Source: an uncultured Planctomycetia bacterium (GTDB lineage Bacteria; Planctomycetota; Phycisphaerae; Phycisphaerales; SM1A02). From it: 64,000 nt of DNA. A program made the translations under genes and the position numbers. Positions 50,600 to 58,535 of this stretch are shown piece by piece. A model generated the notes under the pieces. That model was given only the letters and a program-made list of their open reading frames with translations. It made no database searches and was not told where the DNA came from. Location of the stretch: assembly GCA_937871505.1 (NCBI GenBank), contig CALMPF010000026.1:124001-188000 (forward strand). Direction: 5' to 3'. Every line of letters starts with the position of its first letter. Positions within the stretch are counted from its first letter, which is position 1.

Positions 50600-53293
50600 A
50601 TGGCCACGTCAACCGAGCGAAGCCGTCCGTTGTGCGGGGCACAGCCCGCGATTCAAGCGCAGCCTCTGACTTCAGCCCAGCCGTCCGCGGGCCTCCGTCC
50701 CGCGATCGATGCGCCCGCCAGAACGCCGGCGATGCGCTGCGATCCCGGTCGGTCCAGACGGATCTCCGGCGCCGCGGCGGCGACGGCGCCGCGCGGCGCG
50801 GCGGGCCCGGGCGGATCGCGGGGCGTTCGCTGGCTGCGGCCGATGGCGATCGCGATCATCGCGCTGGCGCTTCTCGGCATGGTCGTGCCGGTGGAGTCGG
50901 GCGCCGCCGCGACCGGCGAAGCGAGGGCGAAGTTCGCGGCGCCGCGGGGGACGACCGGGGACGCATCCGCTTCCGCCGCGGGCGCTCACGGGGCGAGCGC
51001 TCGCGTCGGACATGGGCCGGCTTCGCTCGGCGATGGCGACCTGCTCGATGCGGAGTTTCTCGTCGTCCCCACCGCGCAGGTCTGGGGGGTCCGATCGTCG
51101 GAGCCGCTTCCGCACCTGACTGCCGGGCGACGGAGGCCGCCGATGCCGCCGTCCACTCAAGTCTCCATCGAGCGCGTCGCGCTCGAGACCACCATCCGCG
51201 AGGTCGTCGCGAGCACCACGATCGATCTTCTCCTGCGCAATTCGGGACCGCGGATCGCGGAGTCGGTGGTCCTCCTTCCGCTTCCCTTCCACGCCGCCGT
51301 CACCGGGATGGAGCTCGAAGGCCTCGGAAGCGAAGGGGTGGCGAAGCTGCTTCCACGCGATGAGGCGCGGCTCATCTACGACCGGATCGTCCGCCGCGTG
51401 GAGGATCCCGCCCTCGTCGAGTTCGCGGGCTGGAACCTCGTCCGATCGAGTGTCTTTCCCGTCCCCGCCGGCGGAACGCAGCGCATCCGCATCACCTTCG
51501 AGCATCTGCTCGAGGTCGACGGCGACCGTGTCGATCTCCTGCTTCCGCGAAGCGAGACGACCGTTCCGGGCACCGCCTGGTCGATCACCGTCGACGCATC
51601 GAGCGAGCGTCCGATCGTCGAGGCATACTCGCCGACTCACCCGCTCGAGGTTCGCCGCATCGATGAGCATCGCCTCGCGATCACGGCGCTCTCGCCCCGT
51701 CCCGTGCCCGGGCCCTTCCGGCTCAGCCTGCTGCGGGCGCCCTCGGCCGATGGCCGGCGGCTCTCCGCGACCGTCCTGCTCTCGCCCGATCCTGCCGGCG
51801 GCGGAGGGCACTTCCTCGTTCTCGGAGGCCTCGACCCGACGCTTGCGAGCGCGACGCAGAAGGGAACGCGCGCGGCGCGCGAGCTGATCCTCGCGATCGA
51901 TCGTTCGGGGAGCATGAGGGGCGAGAAGCTGGCCCAGGCGCGCGATGCGGCGCTCGCGCTGGTCGACGCCCTGCGCGACGGCGACTTCCTCAACGTCGTC
52001 GACTTCTCGACTTCCGTGAGCTCCCTCTACGACGCGCCGCGGCTCGTCGACGACGAGAGCCGGGCAGCGGCGAGGCAGTTCCTTCTTCGGATGTCGCCCG
52101 GCGGAGGCACCAACATCCACGATGTCCTGGTCGAGTGCCTCGGCCAGGCGCCCTCCCCGGCGGCGGTGCGGACCGTCCTTTTCCTGACCGACGGCATCCC
52201 CACGGTCGGCCGGACGATCGAGTCTGAGATCCGCGCGGCGGTCGAGCGGGGCAACCGCCACGAGCGCCGCGTCCATGCCTTCGGAGTCGGACTCGACGTG
52301 AACGCGCCGCTCCTGGACCGGATCGGCGATCTGACCCGGGGAAGCACGACGTATGTCGCTCCCGGCGATTCGATCGTGATGGCGTCCAAGCGCCTCGTCC
52401 GCGTGCTCGACGGGGCGGCGCTGCTCGCTCCGACGCTTCGGAGCCTGGGGCCGGGACGCATCGCCGATGTGCTGCCGGCTGCGCTGCCGGACCTCCATTC
52501 GGGCGATCAGCTCGTCGTCCTCGGCCGCTACTTCGGCGAGGAGCCTCTGTCCCTCCGGCTGGAGGGGATGCTCGCCGCCGGCGCCGAGCCCGGGCGCGTC
52601 GCCGCCACCGTCGTCGTCGATCCCTCGAAGGCGACGCTCCGCAACGCATTCGTCGGGCGCCTCTGGGCGACGCGGCAGATCGCCGCGCTCGCCGACGAGG
52701 TCCGGCAGCTCACGGCGCCGGGCGCCCCGGGGGGACCGATCGCCGCAGGCGACCCGAGGATGCGCGAGCTCGTCGAACAGATCGTGGCGATCTCGCTGCG
52801 CTGGGGCATCCTGACGGAGTACACCTCGTTCCTCGCGGTCGAGCCGGATGCCGCCGGAGGGCACGCTGCGGTGCCGATGGCGCGGCGTGAGATCGAGGGA
52901 AGGGCGACGGAAGCGCTTGATGCCCTCGCGACCCGCGCCCGGAGCGGTGAGGCGGGAGTCGCGCAGGCGCTCAACTACAACGAGCGGAAGGCCCAGTCCG
53001 TGCTCAACCTCGACAACTGCTTCGTGGACTCCCAGCTCCGGACGGTGACGACGATGCAGGTCTGCCAAGTCGCCGATCGGGGGTTCTTCCGTCGCGGCGA
53101 CGCCTGGCTCGACGGTGCCGTGATCGCCGCCGGGCGCACCGCGCCGGCGCGGACCATCGAGTTCGGCTCGCCGGAGTACGCCGCCCTGGTCGAGGCGCTC
53201 ATCAGTGCCGGACGACAGGCCATCCTCGGACTGCGGGGAGACCTCTACCTCGATCTCGATGGCGAGACCGTGCTCGTTCACAACGCGTCGTGA
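50600..53293 (+). CDS. VIT and vWA domain protein (inter-alpha-trypsin-inhibitor-like)
   Basis: This 897-residue protein has a basic N-terminal lead, one hydrophobic helix (about 82-100, PMAIAIIALALLGMVVPV), a VIT domain (about 180-320; STTIDLLLRNSGPRIAESVV, KLLPRDEARLIYDRIV) and a vWA domain (about 428-615) with an intact MIDAS: DRSGSMRGEKL, GGGTNIHDVL and LTDGIPTVG. The C-terminal part (about 700-897) includes LRWGILTEYTSFLAVEPD, which closes this family. Such proteins are anchored outside the cytoplasm and are thought to mediate protein contacts; function in bacteria is undefined. A second vWA protein and a MoxR ATPase follow. Confidence 0.88.
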   Translation: MATSTERSRPLCGAQPAIQAQPLTSAQPSAGLRPAIDAPARTPAMRCDPGRSRRISGAAAATAPRGAAGPGGSRGVRWLRPMAIAIIALALLGMVVPVESGAAATGEARAKFAAPRGTTGDASASAAGAHGASARVGHGPASLGDGDLLDAEFLVVPTAQVWGVRSSEPLPHLTAGRRRPPMPPSTQVSIERVALETTIREVVASTTIDLLLRNSGPRIAESVVLLPLPFHAAVTGMELEGLGSEGVAKLLPRDEARLIYDRIVRRVEDPALVEFAGWNLVRSSVFPVPAGGTQRIRITFEHLLEVDGDRVDLLLPRSETTVPGTAWSITVDASSERPIVEAYSPTHPLEVRRIDEHRLAITALSPRPVPGPFRLSLLRAPSADGRRLSATVLLSPDPAGGGGHFLVLGGLDPTLASATQKGTRAARELILAIDRSGSMRGEKLAQARDAALALVDALRDGDFLNVVDFSTSVSSLYDAPRLVDDESRAAARQFLLRMSPGGGTNIHDVLVECLGQAPSPAAVRTVLFLTDGIPTVGRTIESEIRAAVERGNRHERRVHAFGVGLDVNAPLLDRIGDLTRGSTTYVAPGDSIVMASKRLVRVLDGAALLAPTLRSLGPGRIADVLPAALPDLHSGDQLVVLGRYFGEEPLSLRLEGMLAAGAEPGRVAATVVVDPSKATLRNAFVGRLWATRQIAALADEVRQLTAPGAPGGPIAAGDPRMRELVEQIVAISLRWGILTEYTSFLAVEPDAAGGHAAVPMARREIEGRATEALDALATRARSGEAGVAQALNYNERKAQSVLNLDNCFVDSQLRTVTTMQVCQVADRGFFRRGDAWLDGAVIAAGRTAPARTIEFGSPEYAALVEALISAGRQAILGLRGDLYLDLDGETVLVHNAS

Positions 53294-53520
53294 CGCGACG
53301 GCGCGGGCGCATGCGGCCCGCCGTCGCACTCGGCGGCACCCGACCGCAGCCCGCTTCCGCCCACGGCCGCGGAACCCAGTCCTTCGCATCGCAGCGCGGC
53401 CCGGACGCGTGCGATCTCTCTCGGCACCTTGCGCGACGTGCGTCCGAGGTGCCGAGGCTCCCTGGGACAGTTCACTCACCCGCGTCCGGCACCGCCGGCG
53501 CACACTTCACGGAGGTCGTC

Positions 53521-54813
53521 ATGTCGACTCGCTCTCTGCTCCGCTCTCGCTCACGCTCCGCGTCGTGCTCGGGCACCGATCGCCCGGCGACTCCGCGGTC
53601 GCTCTCCGCCGTCGCCGCGGCGCTCGCGGCGACGACGGCGCTCGTCGCCGTCGGCTGCCCGCCGTCGATCGACGATCCCTCGATCAAGGCGCCGTCGAAG
53701 CCCTCTTCCGTCGCCCTCGCTTCGATCGCCGAGCGGCCGATCGTCGAGCTGGCGATCTGCCTTGACACCAGCAACAGCATGGATCGGCTGATCGACGCCG
53801 CCCGGGCTCGTCTCTGGGACGTCGTCAACGAGCTCGCGCTCGCCGTTCCCGCCCCGACGGTGCGGGTCGGGATCGTGAGCTTCGGCAACAACGCCCATGC
53901 GGCTGCCGATGGCTGGGTGAAGCTCGAGCTCGACCTCACCGACGATCTCGATGCGGTCTCGATGAGGCTCTTCGGTCTCCGCACCCACGGCGGCACGGAG
54001 TACGTCGGTCGCGCCCTCGCGGTCGCGGAGTCGAAGCTCTCGTGGACGCGTCCGTCGGAGAGCGGCGGCGCCGAGGGAGGCGCGGCGCCGCCGCTCCTCC
54101 AGATGGTGATCGTCGCCGGGAACGAATCGGCCGATCAGGACCGCGAGGTCTGCTTCCGCGAGGCGGCCCGATCGCTTGTCGGCCGCGGGATCACGGTCAA
54201 CTCGATCTACTGCGGCCCCGAACGCGACTCGGTCGCTCCCGGATGGCGCGAGATCGCATCGATCGCAGACGGGCACTTCGCCGCGATCGATCAGTCCTCC
54301 GGCGTGCTGGCCGCGACGACGCCGTTCGACGCCGACCTCGCGAAGCTCGGGACCGAGATCAACTCGACCTACCTCGCATTCGGCGCCCGCGGATCGCAGG
54401 CCGCCGCGAACCAGTCTGCGCAGGATGCCAACACCGCGCAGATGGGTCCGACGGTCATGGCGGGGCGGTCGCTCGCCAAGGCGGGGGAGCTCTACGACTG
54501 CGCCGCGTGGGATCTGGTCGATGCCTGCCAGAACCCCGACTTCAAGCTCGAGTCGGTCGCGGTGGAGGATCTCCCCGAGCCGATGCGGGCGATGACGCCG
54601 ACGCAGCGAGCCGACCACGTCGCGGCGCTCACGGCGCAGCGGGCCGAACTCCGTGCGCAGATCGCCAAGCTCGGCGACGAGCGCTCCCGCCACCTCGCCG
54701 AGCGGCGGCGCGAGGCGCAGGGCGCGGGCGAGAAGTCGTTCATCACCGCGATTCTGCAGGCGGTCCGCGCCCAGGGGACCGCGAAGGGCCTCGCGTGGAA
54801 GGTCGAGGAGTGA
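53521..54813 (+). CDS. vWA domain lipoprotein
   Basis: This 430-residue protein starts at the ATG at 53521 with GGAGG 6 nt upstream. Its signal ends in a lipobox-like LVAVGC (Cys about residue 46). The vWA domain starts IVELAICLDTSNSMDRLIDA with MIDAS residues DTSNS; THGGTEYVG follows and VIVAGNESADQ replaces the usual TDG loop. The C-terminal third (about 340-430) is helical, with a coiled coil (LTAQRAELRAQIAKLGDERS). The open frame extends to 53290 but that lead is Arg-rich. It is probably membrane-attached on the outer side. The VIT-vWA gene ends 227 bp upstream, and the MoxR gene converges from the right. Confidence 0.82.
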   Translation: MSTRSLLRSRSRSASCSGTDRPATPRSLSAVAAALAATTALVAVGCPPSIDDPSIKAPSKPSSVALASIAERPIVELAICLDTSNSMDRLIDAARARLWDVVNELALAVPAPTVRVGIVSFGNNAHAAADGWVKLELDLTDDLDAVSMRLFGLRTHGGTEYVGRALAVAESKLSWTRPSESGGAEGGAAPPLLQMVIVAGNESADQDREVCFREAARSLVGRGITVNSIYCGPERDSVAPGWREIASIADGHFAAIDQSSGVLAATTPFDADLAKLGTEINSTYLAFGARGSQAAANQSAQDANTAQMGPTVMAGRSLAKAGELYDCAAWDLVDACQNPDFKLESVAVEDLPEPMRAMTPTQRADHVAALTAQRAELRAQIAKLGDERSRHLAERRREAQGAGEKSFITAILQAVRAQGTAKGLAWKVEE

Positions 54814-54877
54814 GCGGCCCGGACGGCAGGCGACGGTGAAGGTCCGCCGGCGGCGAGCGGAGGGGGAGCGTCTGAGC

Positions 54878-54912
54878 GCGCGTCGAGGTCGGAACCGACG
54901 ACCTCGACGCGC
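54878..54912. terminator. Strong hairpin between convergent vWA and moxR genes
   Basis: A 14-bp perfect stem (54878-54891 with 54899-54912; core GTCGAGGTCG / CGACCTCGAC) closes a 7-nt loop GAACCGA. It lies 64 bp after the vWA stop and 23 bp from the moxR stop, where a bidirectional terminator is expected. No T-run. Confidence 0.6.
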
Positions 54913-54935
54913 CGCGCGCGGCGGCTGCGCCGCCC

Positions 54936-55868
54936 TCACGCCGGCGAGCGGACCGTCTCCATCACCTGCTGGATGATCCGCCGCGTGGTGAGGGTGTCTC
55001 CGGCGTGCATGTACGTCTTGCTGATGACCCGGTGGGCGCAGACCGGGATCACGTTGGAGACGATGTCCTCCGGAACGCAGTAGTCGCGCCGGGCGAGCAC
55101 CGCCGTCGCCCGCGCCGCCTGTGCGAGCGCGAGCGAGCCGCGGGGGCTGACGCCGACCTGGAGATTCTCGCTCTCGCGCGTGGCCACCGCGAGCGAGATG
55201 ACGTAGTCGACCAGCGACTGGTCCATCCTGACCGCGTCGACCTGCGACTGAAGCTCGACGACGTCCTCTCCGGTCATCACCGCCTCGATCATCGGGAGCG
55301 TCGTCCGCGCGGGCTGCTTGAGAAGGATGCGCGACTCGTCATCCGGCGAGGGGTAGCCGAGGTTGACCCGCATCAGGAAGCGGTCGAGCTGGTTCTCCGG
55401 AAGGAAGTAGGTCCCCTCGAACTCGTAGGGGTTCTGCGTCGCCACCACCATGAAGGGCTGCGGGAGGTGGTGGACCTGCCCCTCCGCCGAGACCGTCGCC
55501 TCGCTCATCGCCTCGAGCAGCGCCGACTGCGTCCGCGGCGTGGTGCGGTTGACCTCGTCGGCGAGGACGATGTTGGCGAAGACCGGCCCCGGCTTGAACT
55601 CGAAGACGCCCCGATCCCGGTCGTAGACGCTCACGCCGGTGATGTCCGAGGGCAGGAGATCCGGTGTGCACTGAACCCGCGAGAAGGTGCACTGGATCGA
55701 CCTGGCCAGCGCATTGGCGAGGACGGTCTTGCCGACTCCGGGGACATCCTCGATGAGGAGATGTCCGCGGGCGAGCAGGCAGACGATGAGCCGATCGACC
55801 GCCTGGGCGTTGCCCATGTAGACGGATGTGATGCTCCTGCGGAGGCGGTCGATTGTCTCGAAGCTCAT
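54936..55868 (-). CDS. MoxR family AAA+ ATPase
   Basis: This 310-residue ATPase starts at the ATG at 55868 (MSFETIDRLRRSI). It has Walker A DVPGVGKTVLANALA (about residue 42), Walker B IVLADEVNRTTPRTQSALLE (about 102), sensor-1 VVATQNPYEFEGTYFLPENQ and VGVSPRGSLALAQAARA near the end. MoxR ATPases act as chaperones for vWA-domain partners and membrane complexes, and two vWA genes lie next to it, convergently. The open frame to 56198 is Arg/Pro-rich and lies upstream of a good -10 (TACAAT), so it was rejected. Confidence 0.93.
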   Translation of the reverse strand: MSFETIDRLRRSITSVYMGNAQAVDRLIVCLLARGHLLIEDVPGVGKTVLANALARSIQCTFSRVQCTPDLLPSDITGVSVYDRDRGVFEFKPGPVFANIVLADEVNRTTPRTQSALLEAMSEATVSAEGQVHHLPQPFMVVATQNPYEFEGTYFLPENQLDRFLMRVNLGYPSPDDESRILLKQPARTTLPMIEAVMTGEDVVELQSQVDAVRMDQSLVDYVISLAVATRESENLQVGVSPRGSLALAQAARATAVLARRDYCVPEDIVSNVIPVCAHRVISKTYMHAGDTLTTRRIIQQVMETVRSPA

Positions 55869-55878
55869 TGAGGCCGCG

Positions 55879-55884
55879 ATTGTA
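55879..55884 (-). promoter_or_regulatory. Putative -10 element (TACAAT) for moxR
   Basis: On the minus strand TACAAT, one base from consensus, ends 10 nt before the ATG at 55868. It supports that start and a very short leader. Confidence 0.5.
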
Positions 55885-56053
55885 AGGGGTTCGGCGAACG
55901 GGCCCGACGATCGTCCGCGTCGCGGCGGGGCCCGCGTTCGAGGGCCGCTCGGGCCGAGCCGGCGCGGCGGGCTCGCCCCCGCGCCCCTCGGTCGAGCGGC
56001 GGGGCCCGCCAGCGCGGCGCCTCGGTCCCGCAGCACGTCGGGCGACGCTGCGG

Positions 56054-56059
56054 TACGCT
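56054..56059 (+). promoter_or_regulatory. Putative -10 element (TACGCT) for the zinc-ribbon membrane protein
   Basis: TACGCT ends 8 nt before the GTG at 56068. Identical hexamer and spacing to the second Gfo/Idh/MocA gene. Confidence 0.45.
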
Positions 56060-56067
56060 TTCGGCCC

Positions 56068-57051
56068 GTGTGCGGCAGGGTGGAGTTTCGCCCCGATGAG
56101 CAGAGGTGGTTCGCCGGTCCAGGTCCGGCGGCGCCGTCTCGCTCGCCCGAAGCGCCGCGCGGCGATCGACCCATCGTCAGCGAGCGCAGCGCCATCATCG
56201 CGGCCGAACTGCACTGCCGAGGCTGCGGCTACGACCTCAAGGCGCTGCCGCTCGTCGGTCGCTGTCCGGAGTGCGGGCTTGCGGTCGTCGAGACCGTGAC
56301 GCAGGCGGTCGATCCCGAAGCGAGCGCCCTTCCGAGGCTTCGCGATCCGGAGGGCACGGGCGATGGTCTGCTCGGGCTTTCGATTGCGTACCTCCTCGGC
56401 GCCGGGCTCGTGATCGTGCCACCGGCGCTGGGACCGCTCGCCCTGATCACCACGTCGGCGAGCGACATGACCTGGCCGCTCCCGCTCCCCCCGCGCGCCG
56501 TCGCGGCGCTCGTCGGCATCGCCGCGCTCTGGTGGCTCTGGCTGCTCGCGCGGGCGCCCGCGGAGGAGCCGGCGCGGGAGGCGCACCGATACGTCCGCCG
56601 CGCCGTCCATGGTCAGCTCGCGTGGATCGTCGCGGTGGTGCTGCCGGTGCTGGCGCAGGGCGTCGGCGTCACCGAGCGCGTCTTCCTCTCGCCGATCGAG
56701 CTGGTCGCCGCGCCGGCGGCGATCCTCGCCCTGAAGGGATTCAGCGGCGTGCTCGGCATCGTCGGGCTGCGCTCGCGGGCCTACCGAAACGCGCGCGGCG
56801 GTCGTCAGAGCATCGACCTGCTCATCTGGGCGATCGTGATCATGGCCGCCTGCAACCTCGCCAACGCCATCGGCGAGTGGCGGCGCATCGGTCTGGTCGA
56901 GCACCTCGGAAGCACGCTCTACGCGGCGGTCTCGCTGCTGCTTCTCGTCGGTCTGACCTACTTGGTCGTCAACTGCTGGTGGATTCGCACGTCGCTCCGC
57001 AAGCCGCCGCCGCGGCTCGACGAGCTGATCGGGCCGGCGCCGTCCTGCTGA
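56068..57051 (+). CDS. Zinc-ribbon polytopic membrane protein, unknown function
   Basis: This 327-residue protein (GTG start) begins with about 45 polar residues, then a zinc ribbon LHCRGCGYDLKALPLVGR followed by CPECG (CxxC and CxxC, about residues 49-70). Five to six membrane helices follow: LLGLSIAYLLGAGLVIVPPA, VAALVGIAALWWLWLLA, GQLAWIVAVVLPVLAQ, ELVAAPAAILALKGFSGVLG, LIWAIVIMAACNLANAI and AAVSLLLLVGLTYLVVN. The pairing of CxGCGYDL...CPECG with membrane helices is frequent in Phycisphaerae genomes and supports that placement, but no function is known. It is divergent from moxR. Confidence 0.75.
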   Translation: MCGRVEFRPDEQRWFAGPGPAAPSRSPEAPRGDRPIVSERSAIIAAELHCRGCGYDLKALPLVGRCPECGLAVVETVTQAVDPEASALPRLRDPEGTGDGLLGLSIAYLLGAGLVIVPPALGPLALITTSASDMTWPLPLPPRAVAALVGIAALWWLWLLARAPAEEPAREAHRYVRRAVHGQLAWIVAVVLPVLAQGVGVTERVFLSPIELVAAPAAILALKGFSGVLGIVGLRSRAYRNARGGRQSIDLLIWAIVIMAACNLANAIGEWRRIGLVEHLGSTLYAAVSLLLLVGLTYLVVNCWWIRTSLRKPPPRLDELIGPAPSC

Positions 57052-57376
57052 ACGCGGCGGTACACGGCGCGCGCCTCCTGAATGGCCTATTCTCGTTCCA
57101 TTTTGGGGCTTCCTGCGACCCCAACGCCGCCCCAGGTCGGCCGCAATCGCGGCTCCGCGCGACGCGACGTGCGTGCCTCGCCATCGAGGAACACGCGTTG
57201 TCGGCACCCGCCTTGCGCGTCCTTAGCGCGTTGGTTCGAATCTGGATGCGGATGCTCTTCCGCGCGTACACGCCGAGCGCCGCAGGCGGGTGCGACCGGC
57301 CCTCCGCGAACCGCCCTGTGAGCGCTCGGACAGCGCTCGGCACGCCGACCTCCCCATCCTCGCCCGAGATCCGCCC
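57052..57376. other. 325-bp region upstream of pstS
   Basis: No gene and no recognisable Pho box (paired CTTCAT-like heptamers) was found. A TATTCT near 57089 is an unconvincing -10. The sequence otherwise shows no repeats. Confidence 0.4.
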
Positions 57377-58459
57377 ATGAAGATCCACACGCTCCTCCCC
57401 CCCCTCCTCGGCCTCGCCGTCGCGGGCATTGCGCTGTTCGCGGGCGCGGCGCAGGCGCCGCCTTCGGCATCGGAGGGCGCCACCCTCCCGCGCGCCGCCG
57501 AAGCGCCCCCCGCGGCCCCGGCGGTCCCGGCGGCCCCGGCCTCTGCGCCAGCCCGGTCTGTCGAGGTTGATCCGAGCCTGCCCCTCTACTCGCCGGTCTC
57601 GGGCGTCACCGGCAACCTCAACTCGATCGGATCAGACACGCTGAACAACCTGCTCACCCTCTGGGCGGAGGGCTTCAGGCAGCGCTACCCGAACGTCAAC
57701 ATCCAGGTGGAGGGCAAGGGCTCGTCGACCGCGCCGGTCGCCCTGATCGAGGGCACCGCGCAGCTCGGGCCGATGAGCCGCGAGATGAAGAACAGCGAGA
57801 TCGACGCCTTCGAGCGGAAGTTCGGCTACAAGCCGACGGAGATCAAGGTCGCCATCGACGCCCTCGCGGTCTTCGTCCACAAGGACAATCCGGTCGAGGG
57901 ACTCTCGCTTCAGCAGGTCGACGCGATCTTCTCCAGCGGCCGGAAGCTCGGCGCCCCGGCGGACATCGCCAGTTGGGGACAGCTCGGCCTCACCGGTGCG
58001 TGGGTCGGCCGTCCGATGAGCCTCTTCGGCCGCAACAGCGCCAGCGGCACCTACGGCTTCTTCAAGGAGGTCGCCCTCGGAAAGGGAGACTTCAAGCGCA
58101 ACGTGAAGGAGCAGCCGGGATCCTCCTCGGTGGTGCAGGGCGTGGCTGCGGATCTGGGCGCCATCGGCTACTCGGGCATCGGCTACGCGACCGCGAGCGT
58201 CCGCGCCGTGCCGCTCTCGGCGGGCCCGCGAGGAGAGCACTTCGCCGCCACGTATGAGAATTGCCTCTCCGGCGACTACCCGCTCGCCCGCTTCCTCTAC
58301 ATCTACGTGAACAAGCGCCCCGGCCAGCCGATCGATCGCCTGACCGGCGAGTTCCTGCGCTTCGTGCTCTCGCAGGAGGGCCAGCAGATCGTCGTCAAGG
58401 ATGGGTACTTCCCGATGCCGAAGACGGTCGTCGACGAGATGCTCGCGGCGCTGAACTGA
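57377..58459 (+). CDS. pstS: Phosphate-binding periplasmic protein
   Basis: This 360-residue substrate-binding protein of the phosphate ABC importer has a signal peptide (MKIHTLLPPLLGLAVAGIAL) and an Ala/Pro linker (to about residue 72). The mature fold has family features: NSIGSDTLNNLLTLWAEGF with Ser/Asp at the phosphate site, VEGKGSSTAPVALIEGTAQL, PMSREMK, and the second-lobe loop FGRNSASGTYGFFKEVAL (Arg-Asn-Ser-Ala-Ser-Gly) that binds phosphate. It is the first gene of the pst-phoU unit; pstC follows after 76 bp. Confidence 0.93.
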   Translation: MKIHTLLPPLLGLAVAGIALFAGAAQAPPSASEGATLPRAAEAPPAAPAVPAAPASAPARSVEVDPSLPLYSPVSGVTGNLNSIGSDTLNNLLTLWAEGFRQRYPNVNIQVEGKGSSTAPVALIEGTAQLGPMSREMKNSEIDAFERKFGYKPTEIKVAIDALAVFVHKDNPVEGLSLQQVDAIFSSGRKLGAPADIASWGQLGLTGAWVGRPMSLFGRNSASGTYGFFKEVALGKGDFKRNVKEQPGSSSVVQGVAADLGAIGYSGIGYATASVRAVPLSAGPRGEHFAATYENCLSGDYPLARFLYIYVNKRPGQPIDRLTGEFLRFVLSQEGQQIVVKDGYFPMPKTVVDEMLAALN

Positions 58460-58535
58460 ACGCGGCGCACCGCGACGAGGGAGACCGGCGCGGCGGAACC
58501 GTGACGCGACCTGTTCCGAACCCGCGACTCCTCCG

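Noticed and set aside
54936..56198. Longer MoxR starting at 56198
   Set aside because: The extra 110 residues are Arg/Pro/Gly-rich and precede a near-consensus -10 element. MoxR proteins normally start as MSFETIDRL does here.
57220..57245. tRNA-like T-loop (GGTTCGAATCTGG) upstream of pstS
   Set aside because: No acceptor, D or anticodon stems pair around it.
57052..57376. Pho box or riboswitch before pstS
   Set aside because: No paired CTTCAT-like heptamers at 11-bp steps and no conserved riboswitch core could be found by eye.
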